From Chloracidobacterium sp. (lineage in GTDB: Bacteria; Acidobacteriota; Blastocatellia; Pyrinomonadales; Pyrinomonadaceae): 64,000 nt of DNA. Made by a program: the position numbers and the translations under genes. Location: NCBI GenBank assembly GCA_016720705.1, contig JADKKB010000001.1:421261-485260 (forward strand), written 5' to 3'. The notes under the pieces were generated by a model that had not been told where the DNA came from, did no database searches, and was given only the letters and a program-made list of their open reading frames with translations. Below are positions 53,630-61,772 of the stretch, in pieces (position 1 is the first letter of the stretch; the number at the start of each line of letters is the position of its first letter).

Positions 53630-54217
53630 GTGAATTACCCAATTGAACTTTCATTCAAACTTTTAGCCCTCGCCAGTCAGATCTATATCCGCGACGGCTC
53701 CGGCAATCTTCTCGGCTACTGCAAACAAAAACTGTTTAAGCTGAAAGAAGATATAAATATCTTTGCAGACGAAGGTCAGACCCATTTGCTGTATAACATC
53801 AAGGCTGACCGAGTTTTGGATTTTTCGGCAAAATACAATTTCAAAGATGCCCACGGAAGAACCCTCGGGTCGATCAAACGCCGCGGAATGCGCTCGTTGT
53901 GGAAGGCAAATTATGAAGTTTACGATGCCAACGACGTCCAGGTTTTCAAGATATCTGAGGAAAGCGGTTGGGTTAAGGTAATGGACGCACTTGTCGGTGA
54001 ACTGCCGATCGTCGGGATGTTTACAGGATATTTCTTTAACCCGTCGTACATTATCGCCCGAATGGACGACTCACCGCTCGCACGGCTCAAAAAGCAGCCG
54101 GCGATGTTTCAAGGCCAGTTTCAGTTGGAGCCTCTGGCACAGTTTGGCGGCGATGACGAGGTACGTGTCCTTTTAGGTGCCTTGACGATGACGCTGCTCG
54201 AACGTATGCGTGGTTAG
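53630..54217 (+). CDS. LURP-one-related family protein
   Basis: A 195-aa protein with the beta-barrel pattern of LURP-one/Tubby-like proteins: LSFKLLALASQIYIRDGSGN at the N-terminus, KQKLFKLKEDINIFAD, FKDAHGRTLGSIKRRGMRSL and EVYDANDVQVFKI. The biochemical role of bacterial members is unknown; phospholipid scramblase-like folds are related. The start is GTG at 53630 with CTGGAG seven bases upstream. A longer in-frame start at 53522 would overlap alr and adds no conserved residues. Confidence 0.7.
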   Translation: MNYPIELSFKLLALASQIYIRDGSGNLLGYCKQKLFKLKEDINIFADEGQTHLLYNIKADRVLDFSAKYNFKDAHGRTLGSIKRRGMRSLWKANYEVYDANDVQVFKISEESGWVKVMDALVGELPIVGMFTGYFFNPSYIIARMDDSPLARLKKQPAMFQGQFQLEPLAQFGGDDEVRVLLGALTMTLLERMRG

Positions 54218-54244
54218 TCTGAGCCGATCGATTCACGGTGTCGG

Positions 54245-55138
54245 GTGGAAACTTCTGACAATATTATGCTGTTAGTGCGGGATTTCCATTGGAAAGGTTT
54301 TTTCGTCCGGCTCTACAATAAGGCCATTGACACCGATATATTCGGCCGCTCAGCTCAGGTGGCCTTTTACTTTTCGTTTGCGATCTTTCCGCTAGTATAT
54401 TTTCTGATCAGTGCATTTGGACTGATGATCGGTACGTCCGGCGGATTAAAGGGCGAGCTTTTCTCCTATCTCGAACAGATCTTGCCCGGAATAGCGTTCG
54501 AACTAGTTCGGAAGACTGCCGAAGAGATCATAACCAATAGCTCGGGCAGCAAACTCACGCTCGGTTTGGCGGTCACGCTTTGGTCGGCATCGGCGGGCGT
54601 CGACGCCCTTCGAAACGCGTTAAATGCTGTATATGAACTAAAGGAGAGGCGTTCCTGGTGGCGAACCAAGGCCGAATCGCTCGGCTTAACGGTCGTCGTC
54701 ACGTTACTTGCCGCCGCAGCTCTGGCCATAGTGTTTTACGGCTGGCATTTTGTTGGGATGGTCTCGGCCTTGATGGGCCTTCCGGTAACCTCGCCTTTGT
54801 TGCTCGCTGGCGTGCAGTGGATATCGATCTTGGTTGTACTGCTCCTGACCTGCGAGATAATCTTCAACTTGCTTCCGGACCGACGAAATTTCAGATGGAT
54901 CTGGATAACTCCGGGATCGATCGTTTCGATCCTGCTTTGGTTGATCCTGACAAATTCGTTCAAGTTGTACATTAGCTATTTTAGCTCGTATGACAAAACA
55001 TATGGCTCACTCGGGGCCGTCATAATTCTGATGTTCTGGCTATATCTGACGGCGATGGTGACAATGGCAGGTGGGGCGATCAATTCGGTTCTGGCCGATA
55101 TGCGTGACAATAGTGAGAATGGCCACAACTCTGACTAA
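54245..55138 (+). CDS. YihY/BrkB family inner-membrane protein
   Basis: A 297-aa protein with about six membrane helices. Family features seen are GRSAQVAFYFSFAIFPLVYF, LTLGLAVTLWSASAGVDALR, the charged cytoplasmic segment YELKERRSWWRTKAESL, and the C-terminal YGSLGAVIILMFWLYLTAMV with GGAINSVLAD. The function is unknown in general, and the old RNase BN name is incorrect. The start could be the GTG at 54245 or the ATG at 54266. It is followed after 11 bases by the MaoC gene. Confidence 0.85.
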   Translation: METSDNIMLLVRDFHWKGFFVRLYNKAIDTDIFGRSAQVAFYFSFAIFPLVYFLISAFGLMIGTSGGLKGELFSYLEQILPGIAFELVRKTAEEIITNSSGSKLTLGLAVTLWSASAGVDALRNALNAVYELKERRSWWRTKAESLGLTVVVTLLAAAALAIVFYGWHFVGMVSALMGLPVTSPLLLAGVQWISILVVLLLTCEIIFNLLPDRRNFRWIWITPGSIVSILLWLILTNSFKLYISYFSSYDKTYGSLGAVIILMFWLYLTAMVTMAGGAINSVLADMRDNSENGHNSD

Positions 55139-55149
55139 TTAAGAAGATT

Positions 55150-55548
55150 ATGGAGATCAAACAAGGCGTCCAGTTTAAGATCGCTAAACCTATTACCGAC
55201 AGCCTGATAAGGGCTTTCGCGGAGGTTTCCGGTGACCATAACCCGATCCATCTGGACGATGAATTTGCCGAGCAAACTCGATTTGGCCGCCGCATCGCTC
55301 ACGGAATGTTGAGCGGAGCATTGATATCGGCTGTACTCGGAAATGAGTTTCGGGATATGAAGATCGTCTATTTATCGCAAACGATGCGATTTATGGCCCC
55401 GGTATTCATAGATGACGTACTGACCGTTACTGCGACCGTCACCGATGTTCGGGAGAGCAAAGGCATTGTCACGCTCGAGACGACCTGCATAAACCAAGAT
55501 GATGTCGTGACGCTCACCGGCGAGGCAAAGGTGATGATACTGCCGTGA
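55150..55548 (+). CDS. MaoC-like (R)-specific enoyl-CoA hydratase
   Basis: A 132-aa single hot-dog domain protein. The hydratase 2 motif is AEVSGDHNPIHLDDEFAEQT, with the catalytic Asp and His in the D-x4-H arrangement, followed by IAHGMLSGALISAVLG. It resembles PhaJ, which makes (R)-3-hydroxyacyl-CoA, but could act in fatty acid metabolism more broadly. No PHA synthase is nearby. Confidence 0.85.
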   Translation: MEIKQGVQFKIAKPITDSLIRAFAEVSGDHNPIHLDDEFAEQTRFGRRIAHGMLSGALISAVLGNEFRDMKIVYLSQTMRFMAPVFIDDVLTVTATVTDVRESKGIVTLETTCINQDDVVTLTGEAKVMILP

Positions 55549-55602
55549 AACCCCAAAGATGGTATTATTCTTGTTTGAATTCGCTTTCAATTCCGATCAA
55601 TT

Positions 55603-56631
55603 ATGTCACTAATGCTACAGGAGATCGCCGAACAACCGGCGGTCTTGGAACGAACAATTAAAGCTGAGGCTGCAAAGGTCCAGCGTCTTGGGTCATTTCT
55701 GCAGGGGCGTGAGATCGATCTGATCGTGCTGGTCGCACGCGGAAGTTCGGATAATGCGTCACTTTTCGGTAGGTATCTCTTAGAGGTTACGACCGGCATT
55801 CCCGTCTCACTTTCTGCACCGTCCGTATTTACGCTTTACGGCGCCAAGGTGAATCTGAGTCGGGCTTTGGTGATCGGCGTCTCGCAGTCGGGCGAAGGTT
55901 CGGACATCAATATCGTTCTTGAAAGTGCCAAGGCGTCCGGTGCCTTCACGTTGGCCATCACAAATGAAGCAGAGTCAACGATGGCAAAGATCGCTGACGA
56001 AACGCTCCTGATCCACGCAGGCCGCGAAAAGTCGGTAGCAGCGACCAAGACCTATACCGGGCAAATGCTGCATTTCTACCATCTTGCATCGATCCTCAGC
56101 GACAAAAAGCTCGATTATGCAAAGATACCCGAATACACCCAGCAGGCTCTATCGCTGCAAAGCCGTGTCGAAACGCTCGTCGAACGATATGTCTTTATGG
56201 AAAACTGCGTCGTTGTCGGACGCGGGATGAATTACGGCAATTCGTACGAGCTTGCTCTGAAATTGATGGAAACGTGCTATGTCGTGGCCGAGCGGTTTTC
56301 GTCTGCGGATTTTTTCCACGGCCCTTTGGCGATCGTCGAACGTAGATTTCCGGTCATAATGTTTGCACCGCGTGGGGTCACAAAACAGAGCAGCATTGAC
56401 CTTTTGGATAATCTGAGAGAACTCCACGCAGACTGTCTTGCGATCACTAATGATCCGGACATCGCGGCGATCTCGCCCAAGAGTCTTCTGCTTTCGCCCG
56501 AAATTGACGAGTTTCTGTCGCCGATCCCGTTTATCGTACCGGCACAGCTTTTTGCGGCGTATCTCTCGACCGCTAAGGGCCTCGATCCCGATGCACCGCG
56601 ATCGCTTAAGAAGGTTACAAAGACCATATAA
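55603..56631 (+). CDS. SIS-domain glucosamine-6-phosphate deaminase/isomerase-like protein
   Basis: A 342-aa protein with two SIS domains, equivalent to the isomerase half of GlmS without the glutaminase domain. It begins MLQEIAEQPAVLERTI. First-domain motifs are VARGSSDNASLFGRYLLE and GVSQSGEGSD. The second has VVGRGMNYGNSYELALKLME followed by FSSADFFHGPLAIVE, the catalytic His region. It fits NagB-II type deaminases that convert GlcN6P to Fru6P and ammonia; isomerase activity on another sugar is possible. Confidence 0.8.
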   Translation: MSLMLQEIAEQPAVLERTIKAEAAKVQRLGSFLQGREIDLIVLVARGSSDNASLFGRYLLEVTTGIPVSLSAPSVFTLYGAKVNLSRALVIGVSQSGEGSDINIVLESAKASGAFTLAITNEAESTMAKIADETLLIHAGREKSVAATKTYTGQMLHFYHLASILSDKKLDYAKIPEYTQQALSLQSRVETLVERYVFMENCVVVGRGMNYGNSYELALKLMETCYVVAERFSSADFFHGPLAIVERRFPVIMFAPRGVTKQSSIDLLDNLRELHADCLAITNDPDIAAISPKSLLLSPEIDEFLSPIPFIVPAQLFAAYLSTAKGLDPDAPRSLKKVTKTI

Positions 56632-56656
56632 TTCGTCGTTCTATTTATCGACCACG

Positions 56657-57547
56657 ATGCGAGATCCGGCACTTTTGTCCGTAATACTCACGGTTATCCT
56701 GCTGGCAGGCAGTTCCGTGTACGGACAAAATGCCCCGTGCCCGATCGACAGTCAAACACTGCAATTTGTCGGCAAACCCATCGATCAGGCCCGTTGCCTG
56801 CTCCGGCCCAATGGATACGGCGGCGTACTCGGCCAACCGCTCGAGCGTCTGCCGCGTACTTTGGAAAAGGTCATTGGCTCAAAAGTAAAGTTTTCGAGAC
56901 CTGCATTTTTGAAATACATTGCGGGGCTCAATGTGTCCGAGTCCGCGATCGGCGGCAGCCTTACCGATGAGCTTTCGGGAGCTACGATCCCTGACGGTAG
57001 CGTCATTCGCGCCGTCTATTTTATTATTCACGACACATCAACGCCGAATTTGCGTGATGAAGCGTTTCCGGTTGGATTTAATGAAGATCCCGACTGGCGC
57101 GGAAATAAACTGGACGTATGGCTTAAAAGCCCTGTCGCTCACGTTTTTGTCAGCCGCGACGGTCGATCGCTTACCGCTACGCCGTTTTCCGAGAGCGTGA
57201 AAAAGGGTTGGGGTACAAAGTTTGCCCGCGATTATCTCAAGGCGCCGGCAAAAGGCCTGCAACTCCATATCGAACTTGTCCAACCGCGCCGCCGCGACCC
57301 GCGTAGCAAAAATCCGGACAATGACCTCATCGCACCGACGCCCGGATTTTCTGACGCCCAATATGACCGACTCGCTCTTTTGTATGCGACGGCATCATTG
57401 CGTCGCGGCACGTGGCTGATACCCGGATTTCACTCGGCGATCGACGCGGGGATCCCGGACGCTCACGACGACCCGCAGAATTTTGAACTCGCCAAGTTCG
57501 CGTCATCGCTCGATGCCCTTTTGAGATCATTGGATCGCTTGCGATGA
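56657..57547 (+). CDS. Exported protein with N-acetylmuramoyl-L-alanine amidase-like (Amidase_2) fold
   Basis: A 296-aa protein with a signal peptide (LLSVILTVILLAGSSVYGQ). Residues about 115-290 show the pattern of an Amidase_2/AmpD-like domain: VYFIIHDTS (first zinc His), AHVFVSRDGRSLT, LQLHIELVQP, DAQYDRLALLYATASLRRGT and LIPGFHSAIDAGIPDAHDDP (second zinc His and final Asp). It would cut the bond between MurNAc and peptide in the periplasm. The match is weak at several places, so activity is uncertain. The stop overlaps the next ATG as ATGA. Confidence 0.6.
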   Translation: MRDPALLSVILTVILLAGSSVYGQNAPCPIDSQTLQFVGKPIDQARCLLRPNGYGGVLGQPLERLPRTLEKVIGSKVKFSRPAFLKYIAGLNVSESAIGGSLTDELSGATIPDGSVIRAVYFIIHDTSTPNLRDEAFPVGFNEDPDWRGNKLDVWLKSPVAHVFVSRDGRSLTATPFSESVKKGWGTKFARDYLKAPAKGLQLHIELVQPRRRDPRSKNPDNDLIAPTPGFSDAQYDRLALLYATASLRRGTWLIPGFHSAIDAGIPDAHDDPQNFELAKFASSLDALLRSLDRLR

Positions 57548-58845
57548 ATAATGATATTTCCAAAAGGCTTTTCGACCATCTCCCCATCGCCAACGCAGCG
57601 TGGTGGCTAACGCTGATCGCCATCTTTTCGATCGGCTTTATGAAGCCTCTGATATTCGTCTCAAACCAGCGTCTAAGCCCGGTCGATCTCCTGTTTCCAC
57701 TCACTGCTCTTTTGGTTTTGGCTTCGATGATCGTGGGTCAGATCAGCGTGAAATTCGATCGCTCATATCTGTACTTTGGTGCCTATTTCGGTGCGATGCT
57801 GATTTCAAGTATTTTCTCGCTCGACCCCACATTGAGCTTTAAGAAGCTTCTAGGCGAGGCATATTTGATCGGACTTGCCGTGCTGGTTATCGTCCAAACA
57901 ACGACCGACTCCCGGTTTAGACAGGTTTCTTTAGCCTGGCTCGCAGGGGCGGGCGTTACCGTATTTGTTGCGTTCATTTCGGTCATTTTGTACTACTTCG
58001 CTCCCGGCAATTGGCTACTCCAATACACTTTGTACAGCTACGGTTCGGTTCCGGTGATCAATTTTCCGAGAATATCGTCAACGATGGTCTCGGCGAGTAT
58101 GTTTTGCAACTATCTGACGGTCGGGATCGCGATCGCATTTGTTGCAAACACCAAAGGCTGGATCGGAAAATGGGTGTTTCGGGTCGCCGTGATCTTAATG
58201 ATCTTAGCGGCGATCTCGACCATATCCATTGGGATTGGTGGCGTCTTTCTAGTTTTGGGAATATGTATCTACACGACATCAAGCATTCCGCGAGCTCGTT
58301 TTCGTCGCTATTCGATGTTTGCGGCAGTGATCATCGCGGTTGTGTTCTATCTGTCGAGTTTTGTCGCTCTTAAGCCGCACTCGACGTCGCCATATTCGTT
58401 TGATCTGCCGATTATCGGCAACGTCCAACCGTCGCCCCGAACACTCGTCTGGACGGCTGTTTTACAAACGATCGCCGCCGATCCGATCGTCGGCAAAGGG
58501 TTGGATCAACCGGTCTGTGCCGTGCGATTTGAGAATACGGACGGATCGTACAGTATGTTGACCGACGCTCATAACATATATCTTAGCGTCGCAGGGCAAA
58601 ATGGATTTGTTGGGCTGGCAGCCTTGTTGGCATTGATCGCCTTTCTTTGGAGGATCGGTTATCGCTCGGATGATGTCGCAGTGAGACTGCTCTGGGCAGC
58701 CTTTGTTTCAGCGTTTATTTACCAAGGATTTATCGGTGCGTACGAAGACGCCCGGCATTTGTGGGTTTTGATAGGTCTGCTGGTCGCCGTTTCAAAGCTC
58801 GGCAGCAGCACGCAAGAGAGCCTCGCGCATTGCAGCGGCGTTTGA
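57544..58845 (+). CDS. O-antigen ligase/polymerase family membrane protein
   Basis: A 433-aa polytopic protein (about 11-12 helices) of the WaaL/Wzy-like O-antigen ligase group. The large periplasmic loop near residues 285-340 contains SPRTLVWTAVLQTIAADPIV, GKGLDQP and the His-containing TDAHNIYLSVAGQNGFVGLA, which corresponds to the conserved H-N-x-Y segment. It could ligate the polysaccharide made by the genes at 1-8.7 kb to lipid A core, or polymerise it. It is coupled to the amidase-like gene by ATGA and overlaps the convergent kinase gene by 54 bases. Confidence 0.8.
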   Translation: MNNDISKRLFDHLPIANAAWWLTLIAIFSIGFMKPLIFVSNQRLSPVDLLFPLTALLVLASMIVGQISVKFDRSYLYFGAYFGAMLISSIFSLDPTLSFKKLLGEAYLIGLAVLVIVQTTTDSRFRQVSLAWLAGAGVTVFVAFISVILYYFAPGNWLLQYTLYSYGSVPVINFPRISSTMVSASMFCNYLTVGIAIAFVANTKGWIGKWVFRVAVILMILAAISTISIGIGGVFLVLGICIYTTSSIPRARFRRYSMFAAVIIAVVFYLSSFVALKPHSTSPYSFDLPIIGNVQPSPRTLVWTAVLQTIAADPIVGKGLDQPVCAVRFENTDGSYSMLTDAHNIYLSVAGQNGFVGLAALLALIAFLWRIGYRSDDVAVRLLWAAFVSAFIYQGFIGAYEDARHLWVLIGLLVAVSKLGSSTQESLAHCSGV

Positions 58846-60102
58846 CCAACGCAGTTCCACTTGCTTTGCCAATGCGGTCTCGAAAACCGCAGCGATCTTG
58901 ATCGGAATGTCGGGAATCCGTTGAGCGATCGGGATGATCGGCTTTTCAAAGATCGCTTTTACGGTCTCTGATATCCCCGCCTTAGGCCCTATGTCCAGGG
59001 CGTGAGCTCCGGTCAGAAGGCTGTAAGCCGTCATACCGACAGCGTACAGATCCGACGGCGGCCGAACTTCCTTAAAGTCCCTGACCTGCTCGGGCGGCAT
59101 ATAAGCGATGGTGCCGGCCACATCGCCGACCATCGTCACGCCGCTCATACCGGTTTGCTTATAGCTCTTGGACAAACCAAAATCAGTCAGTTTCGCCTGT
59201 GAACTAGGGAATTCTCCCTCGATCAAAATATTCTGTTCCTTGATGTCGCGATGCACAAACCCGAGCGAGTGCGCAAAATCGAGTGCCGCCAGCGTCTGCT
59301 CGATGATCTGTACGACTTCCCTATAGCCGAGCTTACCTCCGCGATGTTTGGCGAGGCGTGACGCGTCCATTCCGGCGATAAATTCGGTGACGAGATAGAC
59401 GATACCGTTATGCGTACCGTGTTCGATGTAGCTGACGATATTTGGGTGAACTAACGACGAGGCTACCTCGATCTCCCGTAAAAATCGTTTGAGCGATTGA
59501 TCACTGACGGCGACCTCCGGCAAGAGCGTCTTGATCGCGACCGCCTGCCCGTTCTTTTCCGAACGTGCGAGCATAACGCTGCCCATTCCGCCCTGGCCGA
59601 TCACGCGGATCATCTGATAATGCGGAATTGGCTGCGGATTCTTCTTGAGACGTTCGCGGCAAGCGTCACAAACATACGTGAGTTTGGTTTCAGGGCTCGA
59701 TGCTTCGACATTGGACGGGGCTCCGCAATTTAGGCACGAGACAGCGACCTCCGAGGGATGTGTCTGATTTCCCATCCGTGCGGCCAATGCGACCTCGGCG
59801 GGATCGGCCGAGACTTCCACCTCCAGCACCGTTTCGCCGCCCTGTATGCGGTCACCGCTCCTTAGGTAGGCCGTCTCAACTCGCAGTCCGTTTACAAACG
59901 TCCCATTCGTCGAGCCGAGATCCCTTAGAAAGGCCTGCGGCGGTGCGATCTCGATCAGGCAATGGTGGCGCGAAAAGAAACGATCGTGCGGCAGACAGAA
60001 CTGCGCGTCGTCGCTTCGCCCGATCATAAAGGTATCGTGTTGGTCGAATGTAAAGGATCGTCCGGTTTGCGGCCCCGCGACGACGTTCAGACTCACTCGC
60101 AT
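58792..60102 (-). CDS. Ser/Thr protein kinase with N-terminal FHA domain and zinc ribbon
   Basis: A 436-aa protein. Residues 1 to about 95 are an FHA domain (FMIGRSDDAQFCLP, FFSRHHCLI, GSTNGTFVNGLRV). A C-x2-C...C-x2-C ribbon (CLNCGAP, CDACRE) follows near 120-150. The kinase domain spans 160-430: GQGGMGSVMLARS, VAIKTLLPE, HRDIKEQNILI (usually K-P/K-S after the Lys; here K-E) and DFGLSKS, ending in YMPPEQV. There is no membrane segment. It is the first of a minus-strand signalling group with zinc-ribbon partners. Its 3' end lies in the ligase gene. Confidence 0.88.
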   Translation of the reverse strand: MRVSLNVVAGPQTGRSFTFDQHDTFMIGRSDDAQFCLPHDRFFSRHHCLIEIAPPQAFLRDLGSTNGTFVNGLRVETAYLRSGDRIQGGETVLEVEVSADPAEVALAARMGNQTHPSEVAVSCLNCGAPSNVEASSPETKLTYVCDACRERLKKNPQPIPHYQMIRVIGQGGMGSVMLARSEKNGQAVAIKTLLPEVAVSDQSLKRFLREIEVASSLVHPNIVSYIEHGTHNGIVYLVTEFIAGMDASRLAKHRGGKLGYREVVQIIEQTLAALDFAHSLGFVHRDIKEQNILIEGEFPSSQAKLTDFGLSKSYKQTGMSGVTMVGDVAGTIAYMPPEQVRDFKEVRPPSDLYAVGMTAYSLLTGAHALDIGPKAGISETVKAIFEKPIIPIAQRIPDIPIKIAAVFETALAKQVELRWSNAAAMREALLRAAAEL

Positions 60103-60127
60103 CGGCTAGATTATAAATGATTTGCGG

Positions 60128-60628
60128 CTAACTGGCTATTATTCCAATAAAGAGAAATACGATCGATGCCAAAAATGCGACTACACCAAGCACCATACCG
60201 CCGATGGCGAGTCCGCGGCCGCCGTATCGCGTCGGGTCGTTATCGGCATTCTTCATCCCGAGAAACCCAATGATCGCGGCTGGCAATCCAAGCCAGATGC
60301 CGCCGTAGCAACAGACCATTACAAAGCTAAGAATGCCGAGCACGAGCGATATCGTCGGCAGTACCTGATCCTTGGACTGTGAGAATGCCGGTGAATTGTA
60401 CTGCGGTTGAATATTTGACTGATCCTGCCACAGAACGGGCGGAGGCGACGGCTGCCAATTTGCCGGATTGGTCACCCTCGGATCATTCATCATCACCGTC
60501 GGCGGCGAATCGTCGAACGCCCTCGAACGCGTCTGGTCAGTAAGCTGCATAAGCAACTCACCGTCATCCAGACAGAAATTGAGATGCTCATCAACGTACG
60601 ACTTGTTACACCGGGGGCATTGTTTCAT
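60128..60628 (-). CDS. Zinc-ribbon and DUF4190 membrane protein
   Basis: A 166-aa protein. The N-terminal zinc ribbon reads CPRCNKSYVDEHLNFCLDDG. Residues 44-48 are TVMMN. A Pro/Gln-rich linker leads to two C-terminal membrane helices (ISLVLGILSFVMVCCYGG and AIGGMVLGVVAFLASIVFLF) in the DUF4190 arrangement with the G-rich loop GGRGLAIGG. The cytoplasmic part shares its ribbon and TVMMN motif with the next protein, suggesting a common kinase or FHA partner (inference). Confidence 0.75.
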   Translation of the reverse strand: MKQCPRCNKSYVDEHLNFCLDDGELLMQLTDQTRSRAFDDSPPTVMMNDPRVTNPANWQPSPPPVLWQDQSNIQPQYNSPAFSQSKDQVLPTISLVLGILSFVMVCCYGGIWLGLPAAIIGFLGMKNADNDPTRYGGRGLAIGGMVLGVVAFLASIVFLFIGIIAS

Positions 60629-60640
60629 CAGTTTGCCGTT

Positions 60641-61642
60641 CTACTTGCGAAGTTCGAGGCTGTTGAATCCTACCTTTACTGCATCGCCGGAGTACAGGCC
60701 GACCACGCCGCCCTTAAATCCATAAACATTTTTGATCGAATTGACCATTGTGCCGTTGATATAAAGTTCGATCTTGTCCGTCAGGTCGCGCACCTCGAGA
60801 GTGTTTTCCTCAGAACCGGTTTTGATCAGATCCGAACTGGTCCACTTAACTACCTCATCTTCCTTGCCGGGCGAGTGATGGACGATCCGGTATTTCTTTT
60901 TCTTGCTGTCGATCAGGAATGCGTAACCTTGCTGTAGCGGTGTCGGATTGCTGTGAAACACGATCCCGTAACCAAGCCGCGAATCGGCATTATCCACGTT
61001 TTTCAACGTAACGGAGGTGTTCGCCTGTTCCGTCTGTGCTGTATCCTTCGGGGCGGCGAGGACGTAGTAATAGCCCTTTTGTTTGGCTGCCATCACAAAG
61101 TCCGACCCTGACATTTCGGTCGTCCCAAACGCCGAAAATGGCCGCACCCATTCGGATAGATCTACTTTTTCAACCGTCGAACGGTCCGAAGTCGGTCCCG
61201 GATCGGTTGACGGCGAACTTGACGGAGTCGTCGTCGACTTCCGTCCCTGATTTGTCGAGGTATTGCTCCTGTTGGTCGCGGTATTAGATTCGATCTCGGC
61301 CTGCGAGCCGACAAAGATCAGAAGTCCTATTCCACCGCCGCCGCAGATCAGTACCACAAGACCAAGTATCCCGACGACCCACATCCACGTCTTCGACGAT
61401 TTTTTCGGCTGCATCGAATACTGACCCGGCTGCTGTTGCTGCTGCGGTGCCGTATTCCAACCGCCCGGCTGCACTTGCTGGCTGGGCATTGACGGATTCG
61501 GCTGTGTCGGCCGCACTTGGTTCATCATGACCGTTTCGGGCATTGCCGCACCTCCGGCCTGATTCAATACACTCCCGTCATCGAGACAGAAGTTAAGATT
61601 TTCGTCAGTATATGTTTTATTGCATCGTGGACAGATCTTCAT
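60641..61642 (-). CDS. Zinc-ribbon membrane protein with extracytoplasmic LamG/DUF1080-like domain
   Basis: A 333-aa protein. The N-terminal ribbon CPRCNKTYTDENLNFCLDDG is almost identical to that of the neighbouring DUF4190 protein. TVMMN is at 37-41, a Gln-rich linker follows, then one membrane helix at about 85-111 (WMWVVGILGLVVLICGGGGI). The C-terminal domain has YYYVLAAPKD, RLGYGIVFHSN, KIELYINGTMVNSI and GGVVGLYSGDAVKVGFNSLE, like lectin/DUF1080 jelly-roll folds. The ATG at 61642 (MKICPRC) has GAGG upstream; the longer in-frame start at 61687 adds nothing conserved. Confidence 0.75.
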   Translation of the reverse strand: MKICPRCNKTYTDENLNFCLDDGSVLNQAGGAAMPETVMMNQVRPTQPNPSMPSQQVQPGGWNTAPQQQQQPGQYSMQPKKSSKTWMWVVGILGLVVLICGGGGIGLLIFVGSQAEIESNTATNRSNTSTNQGRKSTTTPSSSPSTDPGPTSDRSTVEKVDLSEWVRPFSAFGTTEMSGSDFVMAAKQKGYYYVLAAPKDTAQTEQANTSVTLKNVDNADSRLGYGIVFHSNPTPLQQGYAFLIDSKKKKYRIVHHSPGKEDEVVKWTSSDLIKTGSEENTLEVRDLTDKIELYINGTMVNSIKNVYGFKGGVVGLYSGDAVKVGFNSLELRK

Positions 61643-61772
61643 TGTAGTAATTACCTCGGGTCGGCTGCGACAGCATTCGAATTGCAAGTATTATACGCAT
61701 TGACCGCCAAAAGTGCGACTATTGGAAAACGTAATTTTTAATTGATATGTTCCGCCGAAGTGGATCGGCCGG

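Noticed and set aside
56438..56656. N-terminal extension of the amidase-like protein
   Set aside because: It lies inside the SIS-domain gene in another frame and is Arg/Ser-rich; the signal peptide begins at 56657.
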